Shown here: positions 17,901 through 25,330 of the stretch, piece after piece
Layout of the letters: every line of letters begins with the position of its first letter
How positions within the stretch are numbered: position 1 is the first letter of the stretch
DNA from: Chryseobacterium gleum
GTDB taxonomy: Bacteria > Bacteroidota > Bacteroidia > Flavobacteriales_D > Crocinitomicaceae
NCBI GenBank assembly: GCA_945888595.1
Contig: CAMDAO010000013.1
Location: 1 to 35,986, forward strand
Reading direction: 5' to 3'
DNA length: 35,986 nucleotides
Position numbers and translations under genes: made by a program
Notes under the pieces: generated by a model
The model's database searches: none
What the model was told of the DNA's origin: nothing
Seen by the model: the letters and a program-made list of their open reading frames with translations, nothing else

Positions 17901-20157
17901 TGGAGGAGTGAAGGAAGTAAATCCTTCTGAATGGAAATCAGTTGCAACTAATATGTACTCAAAATTAGTTTGTACGGACAGCACCGTTTATTTTTGGAGA
18001 GTATCCATTGATAGCAGTGTATATGATTGGCGAGAAAGATCTTTTCAATATATTATAGGCAAAACGGGTTGGGGACAGGAACATTTCTTTCAATTTAAGA
18101 AAAATGGATTTAATAATATTCTCTATAATAGAGCAACAAGAGAACGCGAATTTACGGTGGATCCTCCTGATACTTTAAGATCGTTTGTCCATAGTGCATA
18201 CGGTGTGTGTGCATCTTATATAAATGAGCAAAAAATTGAAGGCGCATATTGTGTCTTAACACCAACACTCACCGCAGTTATTATTGATCCAAGTACTCAT
18301 CTTCCATGGGGAACAAGATATGTGCCTACGGGAGAGAACTTAACGCACAATTTTGGAAATCAAAATGACAATGGTGGATGCTCTGCTCGCACGATGTATC
18401 ATTTTGTATATCCTACAAATTCAGCGACTTATTTAAATTCTTTTAGAGATTTAGTCATAAATCAAGTTCCAGATGGATTTTATCTATTAATATACACAAC
18501 GATGGGCGCGAGGTATGATTGGTGGAATACGTATTATCCAAGTGTTGCAGGTTATCCTACAATGTATGACGTTTTTGCGAGTTTAGGTTCTGACAGTATT
18601 GTGCCAGGAAGACCTAATCTCCCTTTTTCTTTCTTTTGTAAAAAAGGAGATCCTACCAGTGTAATTGAACGATTTGCATTAACAGGATCAGACGTTATTG
18701 ATTTTAATGTTGCACTAGAAAATATTCTTGGGGAAGGTGCTGAAACATCTACTTTAATTGGACCCGCAAGTAAATGGGGGAATGTGTATTGGAAACAAGA
18801 CCCTTTAGATCTTACACCTAGTGATAGCACTGAATTAAAAATAAAAGTCTACAATCATGAGCAAGCGTTTCAATATGAGATTGATACGTTGTTTACACAC
18901 AATGATTCTATAGTAGATTTAAATACTATGGTTAATGCTTCTCTTTATCCTTACATAAAATTAGAAGCTAATTATTTTGACACTTCTTACTTTGTGCCGG
19001 ATCCAGCGCAAGTAGATAGATGGCACGTCTTGTTTGAACCTCTTCCAGAGGCAGCTATTGATGCTACAAATGGTTATACTTGGCTTCCTTCTAAAGATAC
19101 TTTAAATGAAGGTGAAATCGTCAAATTTGCAATTGATATAAAAAATATTTTCACGATCGATATGGATTCATTGTTGGTAAGATATTGGGTGGAAGACAAT
19201 GCTCATGTCAAACATTCAATTGCATATCTTCGACAAGATTCTTTGGTGGTAAATGAAGTTTTTAGAGATACGATAGAGTTTTCAACCTTAGGTCTAGTGG
19301 GGATAAACTCTTTATGGATGGAGGTGAATCCATACGTCGCAGGAAGTTTATACATTACTGATCAACCAGAACAAGAACATTTTAATAATTTACTTCAAAT
19401 TCCATTTTACGTTGGAAAGGATGATATTAATCCAATTCTTGATGTAACTTTTGATGGAAGACATATCTTGAATGGCGATATAGTTTCTCCAAGTAGCGAA
19501 ATATACATCACTCTGAAGGATGAGAATCCATTATTGATAATGGATAATGTCGCAGATACGGCTAGATTTGGAGTTTATTTAACAGGGCCAGATGGTGTTC
19601 AGAAAAAAATCCCTTTTATGGATGGATCGGGAAATGTTATTATGCAGTGGATTCCTGCTGATTTAACGAATAAACGATTTAAAATAATTTTCCCAGCTTC
19701 CTTTGCAGTAGACGGAAAGTATTCTTTACTGGTGCAAGGTTCGGATAGAAGTGGCAATTTGTCTGGAGATATTCAATATAAAATTTCATTTGAGATTATT
19801 CGTGAATCTTCCATCACCTATCTTATGAATTATCCAAATCCATTTAGTACTAGCACACGTTTTGTCTTTACATTGACAGGTACAGAAGTGCCTCAAGATA
19901 TTATTATTCAAATTATGAACGTGACAGGGAAGGTTGTTCGTGAAATTACTGAATCCGAATTGGGTCAAATTTATATAGGCCGTAATATTTCTACCTATGA
20001 TTGGAATGGAACAGATGAATTTGGTGATCCATTAGCAAATGGAGTCTATCTATACAGAGTAAAGTGCCGAATAGGTGGAGAAGATATCAAACATCGTGAT
20101 TCTGGCGCTGATTCTCACTTCACGAAAGATTTCGGAAAAATGTATATTCTTCGCTAA
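14980..20157 (+). CDS. PorU-like C25 (gingipain-fold) T9SS sortase candidate (PorU2-like)
   Basis: 1725 residues, far longer than standard PorU (about 1100-1300). Signal peptide 1-20 (MKKIVLFLVFVLSFGSDVLS), then a beta-rich region to about 420. The C25 cysteine-peptidase domain spans about 430-800: catalytic histidine H661 in FFGHAAP and cysteine C694 in ANSCWAGN, followed by SERFVNLPQEGAIAFIGSSGG. About 810-1600 is a series of beta-sandwich modules. The last 110 residues (from NYPNPFS, 1617) resemble the FlgD-like/T9SS tail found in PorU. In the T9SS, PorU cleaves the sorting signal and attaches cargo to anionic lipopolysaccharide; here the PorU2 role is inferred. Both catalytic residues are kept, so it looks active. 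A G8 tract lies near codon 175. Confidence 0.78.
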   Translation: MKKIVLFLVFVLSFGSDVLSQIYGNEWISYDQKYFSFPIVNTGIYKLDYTALNASGIPLSTFNSQNIQIFGREKEVSLHIEDGGDSSIDPGDYILFYAQKNDGWLDSTLYQDPTKIGNPSYSLVNDTINYFLTWNSSTSNLRYTVESDVSFSSYTPANYIIQKVESYYGTYYNLGGGRISYAASSLFMPGEGFGLAPVNGAAGYTLALNAATNSPYTGSDAPSATFKGISTTNSDAPVDPPFENHHMNWKIGSSDLLLFDQISSNYQGVFADQTFSSSILTDGLTPLKWSIIGDQGAATDYQSLNYWAITYPKKVTLDGTSSGNFQVVNATLGSKIRLDFTNTIVNNPVVFVLGSMPIKASITVNGAGYSALIPNSSSGVNQQVVIRDFSSLIPITTLKMVNGTGVFTDYSLLNADSALLLIYHPQLSTSVIDYQTYRQSIAGGSYATIMANVEELYLQFGGGINKHINAIRRFAHLMYNGATIKPVALFLVGKGISIADSGWPYGSPGSRTNTSSYAMNGVPTFGEPASDVAITSYLTGSAWKPLIPTGRISVKTNLELTDYLNKVKEFELQQDPNSVYNSDEKDWQKQVLHFGGGLNLAQQSTFSGFLNSMKATIEDSNYAGNVQSYFKTSSAPIDPDLLSIVTNRIQEGVSLMTFFGHAAPAYGSGFDINIDLASEWNNVGKYPVVLANSCWAGNMYVNTAALSVSERFVNLPQEGAIAFIGSSGGGLDQPLNTFSNDLYAQFSYWGYGKTLSEQLSNAIDTLQVTNGNSIIHETTAMQMNLLGDPLLRLNWHENPEIELTADKVSFSPEDLDLTVDSITVSIVLTNLGRAIVDTFTVEIRRDFPLLSADSLYEVRVPRLNYKDTIYYTMALQNNIGVGINNITVAADIPSVIPEQYDEIENNRITKTLFIDIDGILPVIPYDFAVVPIDSVTVKASTINPVAAYNTYRFEIDTTDLFNSPEWRYANVSGLGGVKEVNPSEWKSVATNMYSKLVCTDSTVYFWRVSIDSSVYDWRERSFQYIIGKTGWGQEHFFQFKKNGFNNILYNRATREREFTVDPPDTLRSFVHSAYGVCASYINEQKIEGAYCVLTPTLTAVIIDPSTHLPWGTRYVPTGENLTHNFGNQNDNGGCSARTMYHFVYPTNSATYLNSFRDLVINQVPDGFYLLIYTTMGARYDWWNTYYPSVAGYPTMYDVFASLGSDSIVPGRPNLPFSFFCKKGDPTSVIERFALTGSDVIDFNVALENILGEGAETSTLIGPASKWGNVYWKQDPLDLTPSDSTELKIKVYNHEQAFQYEIDTLFTHNDSIVDLNTMVNASLYPYIKLEANYFDTSYFVPDPAQVDRWHVLFEPLPEAAIDATNGYTWLPSKDTLNEGEIVKFAIDIKNIFTIDMDSLLVRYWVEDNAHVKHSIAYLRQDSLVVNEVFRDTIEFSTLGLVGINSLWMEVNPYVAGSLYITDQPEQEHFNNLLQIPFYVGKDDINPILDVTFDGRHILNGDIVSPSSEIYITLKDENPLLIMDNVADTARFGVYLTGPDGVQKKIPFMDGSGNVIMQWIPADLTNKRFKIIFPASFAVDGKYSLLVQGSDRSGNLSGDIQYKISFEIIRESSITYLMNYPNPFSTSTRFVFTLTGTEVPQDIIIQIMNVTGKVVREITESELGQIYIGRNISTYDWNGTDEFGDPLANGVYLYRVKCRIGGEDIKHRDSGADSHFTKDFGKMYILR

Positions 20158-20247
20158 TCTACTAGGTAGGTAAATGTTATTCAATAGCTTTGATTTTTTC
20201 TTATTCTTACTGTGTGTTTTTGACATTTTTTGGCTTTTACCCAATAG

Positions 20248-20352
20248 CAAGAAAAAGTTGATGAATCAATTCAAAAAGAACTCTATTGTAAAATTGGAGA
20301 ACTTCAAGTGCAAGTTGATTTCTTAAAAAAGGTTTTGGGGACCACGAAGTAG
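20248..20352 (+). pseudogene. C-terminal remnant of IS3 orfA
   Basis: 34 codons bounded by an in-frame stop just upstream (20245) and a stop at 20350-20352. They encode the end of an orfA coiled coil: ELYCKIGELQVQVDFLKKVLG, close to the usual KIGELQ/E..FLKK end of IS3 orfA. The N-terminal helix-turn-helix part is missing. Confidence 0.7.
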
Positions 20353-20367
20353 TAGCAGCGAAGCTAA

Positions 20368-21126
20368 ATGAGTACTGATCAAAAACGCTCACTCATTACT
20401 CCTGGATTCGTTGATATGAGTGTTAATAAACAATGTGAGCTAAGTGATTTACAGAGAAGTAATTTTTATTTTAAACCAAAAGGTGAATCAGGATTGAATT
20501 TAATATGGATGGAACTCATTGATAAAAAATTTATTGAATGTCCATTTTATGGAGTTGAAAGAATGGCGAATTATCTAAATAAAGATTTAGGTCACAGAGT
20601 TGATGACAAGCGAATTAGAAGGCTTTATCACATAATGAGATTGCAAACCATTTATCCAAAGAAAAATCTTAGAAAGGCGAATAAAACTCATTATAAATAT
20701 CCTTATTTACTTCGAAATATTTTAATCGAAAGACCAAATCAAGTATGGGTCGCCTCAAACACAATTACAGTAGAATGGTGTAGAGATATTGTGCAAGATG
20801 CTATTAACGAACACGGGTGTCCAGAGATATTAAATTCAGACCAAGGGTATCAATTTACAAGTCCTATCTTTATCACTTTATTAAAAAAGAACAATATACA
20901 AATATCAGTGGATGGGAAAGGAAGAGCTTTAGATACTATTTTTATTGAACGTTATTGGAGGTATTTAAAATATGAATAAATCTATCTAAATCCAGCCAAT
21001 GGAGGTGTAGAATTGTAAAAAGGGATAAAGAAATATGTAGAGTTTTATAACAGTGATAGAAGACATGAATCTTTGGGATATGAAACACCAAATGTGTTTT
21101 TCTCACAGGATGAAAAAGTATCTTAA
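20368..21126 (+). pseudogene. Broken IS3 orfB transposase with internal deletion and stops
   Basis: The frame starts MSTDQKRSLI and carries the IS3-type HTH_21 segment (ECPFYGVERMANYL). After RPNQVW (about 20748-20757) the sequence jumps to SNTITVEWC, so roughly 25-30 residues that hold the first catalytic Asp (normally TDITY...) are gone. The second Asp (NSDQGYQFTS) and the Glu (IFIERYWR) remain. The frame is then cut by TAA at 20977-20979, and the rest continues in the same frame (IYLNPANGGVEL, stop, ..., FYNSDRRHESLGYETPN) to TAA at 21124-21126. The element cannot make active transposase. Confidence 0.88.
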
Positions 21127-21183
21127 AATAAACTTAACTTTGAAGAAAAGTTGTCCAACATATGGGGAGTGTTATAGTTTTTA

Positions 21184-21936
21184 TTAAATATGTTTTGAAG
21201 GTAATCTTTTGTATCGAATATAAATTCTCAAATAGTCTAATGCTAGTCGCAAAAAAATTGTCGATTTTATTTTTGACTTTTTCGCAAATCTTATATTTTT
21301 ATTGATAATTCCTGAAGAAAAATTGTCTAAATATGATTTATTATAATTGTCAATTAGTCTTAAAAAAATTTCTAAATCAAAAAGCCATTTACTGGTGAAT
21401 TCTTCTCTGAAAATTATTTCAGCAACATTACTTTTGAATATTTTACATCCACATTGAGTATCATCTATATTAATATTGTGCAGTTTTTTATTTATTATTT
21501 TCAAAATATTACTGATTAAATATCTTAAATATTTTCTTGAGTAATACTGTTTTTTATTCTTCATGTAATAGACAAAATCCAATTCTGGGTTTAAAATGGC
21601 AGTCTTATATAATTTATCAATATCGTCAGTAGAAATAGATAAATCAGCATCTAAAAAACCAATGTATGTGTTTCCTGCCTTATTATTGTCTAAAATATTT
21701 AAAACTCCAGATCTTACGGCATACGATTTACCCCTATTTTTTTTGTAACTTAAAAAGCTTATATTTTCAGAACTAAAACTTAATTTTTTTAAAATGTCTA
21801 ATGTTTTATCACTACTACCATCGTCTACGAATAGTATTTTATACTCTTTATTTTGCTGACTAAATTGATAGAAATGATTAAAGTTTAACCTTTTCTCCTC
21901 ATTATAACATGGAACAATAATAAAAAAATTAGTCAT
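21184..21936 (-). CDS. Family 2 glycosyltransferase (dolichyl-phosphate-sugar-synthase-like)
   Basis: 250 residues, GT-A fold. Seen: VPCYNEEKR at the N-terminus, FVDDGSSDKT (D38, D39), KNRGKSYAVRSG (67-77), the DxD metal site in FLDADLS (D96, D98), and DDTQCGCKIF (about 158-167), a form typical of the Alg5/DPM-type subgroup that load sugar onto a lipid phosphate. No membrane helices follow, so the product would be soluble or peripheral. Its start is 2 bases from the preceding membrane-protein stop, so the two are one operon. Base composition is clearly more AT-rich than the left half of the window. Likely role: surface glycan or lipid-linked sugar synthesis. Confidence 0.82.
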   Translation of the reverse strand: MTNFFIIVPCYNEEKRLNFNHFYQFSQQNKEYKILFVDDGSSDKTLDILKKLSFSSENISFLSYKKNRGKSYAVRSGVLNILDNNKAGNTYIGFLDADLSISTDDIDKLYKTAILNPELDFVYYMKNKKQYYSRKYLRYLISNILKIINKKLHNINIDDTQCGCKIFKSNVAEIIFREEFTSKWLFDLEIFLRLIDNYNKSYLDNFSSGIINKNIRFAKKSKIKSTIFLRLALDYLRIYIRYKRLPSKHI

Positions 21937-21938
21937 CT

Positions 21939-23312
21939 TTATTTTAAAAAAACATCTTTGTCAATTCCGTTTACACGACCTAAGTAATAAGAAGTATTAG
22001 TGAAATTTTCATTTATTTTATTTACCTCTTGACTTACTAATATTCCCGAATCTGGCAATGGATTAACAAGAATGTATTTGGATTTTTTGTTTTTTTGTGT
22101 AATTATGTAATCAATACGATTGTCAAAAGAAGTTGTAAATTTTTTAGACATAATATATTGCTTATTAGTGAAAATAAGTATTAAGATTGTTCCAATTGAT
22201 GAGCAAATAATATGTAAAATTTTTCGGTCAATAATTTTATATAGGCCAAAAATAAATACCCAACTAAAGATAGAAATACAGATAAATAGAACAAATGGAA
22301 AAGAGGCTCTTGCTGGCCCAAGGTTACCAAATACTTTTATTAGTGGTAAATATGTACCGATTGAGAATATTAATAAAAGAAATACATTCACTTTTATGAG
22401 TTTTCTAAAATTAAATGAAACGTTTTTTATTTTATGCTTTATTCCATTTGCAATAAAAAATACCATACATAAAATACTTATGAAAATTATAATTCTTGGG
22501 GTATTGAATTTTAATTCATAATCAGAAAAAACAGAGTCAAAATATCTGATTGTTTGATCTTTAAAAGATTTTTTATCTAAATTAATTCTGTTGTTTATCC
22601 CGTTACCAAAAAATGAAATAATAGGTAAAATTATGACTGAACAAAAAGCAATTATACTTTTTTTAATTTGATCTCTATTATTAAGCTTAATAGAATATGA
22701 TAAATAATAGATTAGTGATAAAGAAATAGTAATAGTTAAGTTTTCTAGAGTGCCACCAATTAGAAAAAAAACAAAAGCAATAATAATTTTCGAAAAAATT
22801 GAACTTTTATTCATAAATTCATAAATACCTATAAAAAGCAGAGGTATTGGTAATAAATAGGCAGTATTTGCTATTGTCCAAAACCATACTTCTTGAGCAT
22901 GCAGGGTTGAAAAATACAATGTTGATATAAACATTATAGCTAGTAATAATGCACGACCAATATTTAATTTTATTTTAAGGAAAAATTCAGCAGAAATTCT
23001 AATAAGTCTTGTTGTTGAAAACAATAAAAAAGAATAAACAATTAAGTGATATATATAAAAAGCTTTATGAAGTTCTGTAAAGTTTTTTGAGAAAAGGCAA
23101 ATAGTATTAAACGTAAGATAACTCACCCATCGTTTGTTGTATTTAAATTCGTAAATAGCATTAAACCAACCTTTATTCATGTATTTATAATAGAACCAAA
23201 GATCATCAGAGCAAGGTCTAACGAAGTATGCTGAAGTTATTAAAAAAAGCACAAATGATAGAGCGGAAATTATAATGAAAGTATATGTTAGTCGATTAAG
23301 TAATTTACTCAT
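21939..23312 (-). CDS. Polytopic membrane protein, candidate glycan-related (DUF6056-like)
   Basis: 457 residues with about ten or eleven hydrophobic helices. The N-terminal periplasmic loop begins SAYFVRPCSDDLWFYY and is followed by the NKRWVSYLTFN segment, in the layout of the DUF6056 group and loosely of GT-C enzymes with acidic residues after the first helix. The HAQEVWFWTIANTAYLLP motif is also characteristic. No nucleotide-sugar motif is present. It is co-transcribed with the GT2 gene downstream, a pairing that suggests sugar from a lipid carrier being transferred outside the membrane. That function is inference only. Candidate -7 box TAATTTTG at 23355-23362. Confidence 0.6.
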   Translation of the reverse strand: MSKLLNRLTYTFIIISALSFVLFLITSAYFVRPCSDDLWFYYKYMNKGWFNAIYEFKYNKRWVSYLTFNTICLFSKNFTELHKAFYIYHLIVYSFLLFSTTRLIRISAEFFLKIKLNIGRALLLAIMFISTLYFSTLHAQEVWFWTIANTAYLLPIPLLFIGIYEFMNKSSIFSKIIIAFVFFLIGGTLENLTITISLSLIYYLSYSIKLNNRDQIKKSIIAFCSVIILPIISFFGNGINNRINLDKKSFKDQTIRYFDSVFSDYELKFNTPRIIIFISILCMVFFIANGIKHKIKNVSFNFRKLIKVNVFLLLIFSIGTYLPLIKVFGNLGPARASFPFVLFICISIFSWVFIFGLYKIIDRKILHIICSSIGTILILIFTNKQYIMSKKFTTSFDNRIDYIITQKNKKSKYILVNPLPDSGILVSQEVNKINENFTNTSYYLGRVNGIDKDVFLK

Positions 23313-23354
23313 ATATTTAAAATGTATTTTGATAAGAGGTAGATTTTAAATTCT

Positions 23355-23362
23355 CAAAATTA
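23355..23362 (-). promoter_or_regulatory. Possible -7 box for the membrane protein/GT2 operon
   Basis: Minus strand TAATTTTG matches TAnnTTTG, about 42 bases before the ATG at 23312. It overlaps a second near match (TATCTTTA). No clear -33 element. Confidence 0.3.
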
Positions 23363-23470
23363 AAGATATACCCCTTCAATAAATCAGTTGGTATAATTCT
23401 CAATTGAACTTTCATCGATACTTATTTGATAATAATTTAGAAATCACTTTTGAGTTTCACTTTACAAATA

Positions 23471-23504
23471 TAAAAAAAGTCCTTGATCAAATGACCAAGG
23501 ACTT
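23471..23504 (-). terminator. Strong intrinsic terminator behind the rplT fragment
   Basis: On the minus strand AAGTCCTTGGTCA, a tiny loop, then TGATCAAGGACTT: a 13-base stem with one G-U pair, followed by a run of T. It is about 35 bases past the fragment's stop and is probably the original rplT-operon terminator carried with the fragment. Confidence 0.85.
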
Positions 23505-23523
23505 CTGCGATATAGAGTTTTAA

Positions 23524-23754
23524 AACTTTGTTTATTTTTTACTGCTTCAACAACTGCTTTGAACGCTTCGGGTGGTTCATAGCTAAATCAGCTAAAACTT
23601 TACGGTTTAATTCAATTCCACTTTTTTTTAAGTCACCGATGAATCTAGAATAACTTAATCCATGTTGACGAGTTCCCTCGTTAATACGAGCAATCCATAA
23701 AGAACGGAAATGTCTTTTCTTTTGTTTACGACCTTCGTAAGTATACATAGACAT
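23524..23754 (-). pseudogene. rplT: 5'-truncated, frameshifted rplT (ribosomal protein L20) fragment
   Basis: The open frame gives 71 residues (ATG at 23754, stop 23539). It matches L20 from about residue 45 to near the end: [15 protein letters not shown], then [31 protein letters not shown]. The N-terminal RNA-binding extension of L20 (about 45 residues) is absent. After NHP the frame gives KRSKQLLKQ, whereas one extra base would give [13 protein letters not shown], the normal family end; so a single-base deletion also broke the C-terminus. Sequence just upstream may hold further decayed L20 codons (NTVEQ-like then a stop). L20 is essential, so an intact copy must lie elsewhere. A strong terminator follows. 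Confidence 0.85.
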
Positions 23755-23805
23755 TCGATTTTATTGTTCAACAGTTATTTACTAAATACACGATGTTGCA
23801 AAACT

Positions 23806-25233
23806 TTATTTCTTAGTACGTGTTTTTAACATGATATTATAATTTGTACCTTTATAACTTGATTTTGCTTGGTAAATTATAACGTCCGCTGTATCAGTTT
23901 CAATTAATTTAAAGTTTCCCCCCATGTGTTCATTCTCATATTTGTTTGAATAATCATTTACAAATACAGGATTATTCTTATGAGCTTTGAAATTTTTTCC
24001 TCCATTTGTTGAGAGATAAACTCCAAGTTGGGCATCGCCAACATTTCCCGATTTATCAAGATACATTCTCTTTGTAACATAATGATGCCAAGCACCCATT
24101 TTGAATTTTTTTACTCCAGCAACCATTAATAATATACTATCTTTTCGGATTTCAATATAATTTGGCTCAGTACAATTCAACGAACTTCTCCATCCTTCAT
24201 GCTGATCTAAAACAGGGTTATTACTAGAATTAGTCCAATGAATTAAATCTTTTGACATAGCCATCCCAATGCTTTCTCTGCCTTTTGAATTACGTCCGTC
24301 ATAAAATAATATGAATCCATCTTTGTATTTTTTTACTTTTCCGTAAAAAACTGACTCATCGTTCCAACTACCTATTAGTCCGGGAGATAAAATAGGATTT
24401 TTTGAAACTTTGTAAGGGCCTAGCAAAGATGTTTCTGATGTTGCAATTCCAATATGCCTTCGACCATCAGAACTATATCCATCCAGGAAAAGATACCATT
24501 TATTCTTATATCGAACAATGTCAGAGGTATTTGGCGCTTGTTTGATTTTACCAGTTTTGTCTAAGCCAGCCCAGTTGCAATTCTTGAAATCAGAGACAGA
24601 TAAAATGGGTGCACCTCCATTAGCAGCTTTCCAATTAATTAAATTGTCAGAAATAGCAGCGTAAATCTGTATTTTTGAGGTGTCACATTCATTAACTATT
24701 ATTACCCACTTTCTTAGTAACTGATCATATATTACTGATGCAAAATTAATACTTTTACCCCTAAATTGGGGCCAAAATTCAGGGCTAATGATCGGCTTTT
24801 TTAGATAATTCTTAAAACCAGAAGGAGTAGTATTCCAAAAAACTATTCTGTCTTTTTTCTTAGGAAACCCAGTTCCTCTTCGTAGCTTTCCAAGATATAT
24901 TTTACCTTTTTTAGAATCAACTTTAGTTATTTGTCTCAGATTTTCCACTCCCGCATCATGCAATGGTGTATTATTTCCCCAGCCTATTAACCAATTTTCA
25001 GAACTTACAGAATTTAGAAAAAAGTGATTCGGTATCTTTATAAATAAACTAGAGTCTTTGTATTCAAATTCTTGAACTACGATATAACTGCCTTCAATGT
25101 TATTATCTTGTTCATAATTTACAATCATGCTAGGTTCTGAGAGCATAAAATTAAAATTCTTCGTTTCAATTTTTTCGGAACATGAGATAGTGATTGTAAG
25201 TATGAAAATTAAAGCTATCTGTGTTTTTTTCAT
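23806..25233 (-). CDS. Beta-propeller glycosidase-like lipoprotein
   Basis: About 475 residues from the ATG at 25233 (MKKTQIALIF); the frame extends 11 codons further but MKKT gives a proper signal peptide with a probable lipobox cysteine (TITISC). Four or five repeated blades follow, each with the pattern of GH32/43/62/130-type propellers: KNKWYLFLDGYSSDGRRHIGIA, then SWNDESVFYG, KDGFILFYDGRNSKGRESIG, and LNCTEPNYIE. Such proteins act on extracellular polysaccharides, usually at the cell surface in Bacteroidota. Which GH family applies cannot be decided by eye. It lies directly upstream of the rplT fragment and near the GT2 operon, in the accessory stretch. Confidence 0.7.
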   Translation of the reverse strand: MKKTQIALIFILTITISCSEKIETKNFNFMLSEPSMIVNYEQDNNIEGSYIVVQEFEYKDSSLFIKIPNHFFLNSVSSENWLIGWGNNTPLHDAGVENLRQITKVDSKKGKIYLGKLRRGTGFPKKKDRIVFWNTTPSGFKNYLKKPIISPEFWPQFRGKSINFASVIYDQLLRKWVIIVNECDTSKIQIYAAISDNLINWKAANGGAPILSVSDFKNCNWAGLDKTGKIKQAPNTSDIVRYKNKWYLFLDGYSSDGRRHIGIATSETSLLGPYKVSKNPILSPGLIGSWNDESVFYGKVKKYKDGFILFYDGRNSKGRESIGMAMSKDLIHWTNSSNNPVLDQHEGWRSSLNCTEPNYIEIRKDSILLMVAGVKKFKMGAWHHYVTKRMYLDKSGNVGDAQLGVYLSTNGGKNFKAHKNNPVFVNDYSNKYENEHMGGNFKLIETDTADVIIYQAKSSYKGTNYNIMLKTRTKK

Positions 25234-25330
25234 AATTTTTTGTAAGATTATTTTAGCTAATATCAATATTCAGCTTTGAACAGTCTCTATAAGTGATTAA
25301 CTCTATTTTTTTTAAAATCATCTTCGCGTG

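Larger units (their letters stand above)
20248..21177 (+). mobile_element. Decayed IS3-family insertion sequence
   Basis: Remnant with the orfA tail and a broken orfB, in normal IS3 order. The sequence TTGTCCAACATATGGGGAG near 21154-21172 looks like an IS right end. No matching left end can be seen between the porU stop and the orfA remnant, so the left end and most of orfA are lost. It sits directly behind the porU-like gene and in front of the AT-rich glycosyltransferase stretch, marking a junction between conserved and accessory DNA. Confidence 0.75.

Noticed and set aside
18552-18830. Minus-strand frame inside the porU-like gene
   Set aside because: Antisense shadow in a long coding region; no family features.
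20368-20979. A working transposase
   Set aside because: The first catalytic Asp region is deleted and two later stops cut the frame.
22120-22521. Plus-strand open frame of 133 codons
   Set aside because: Antisense to the polytopic membrane protein in AT-rich DNA; no promoter, no motif.
23539-23754. A functional short L20
   Set aside because: Lacks the N-terminal part needed for 23S rRNA binding and shows a frameshifted C-terminus; treated as a pseudogene.
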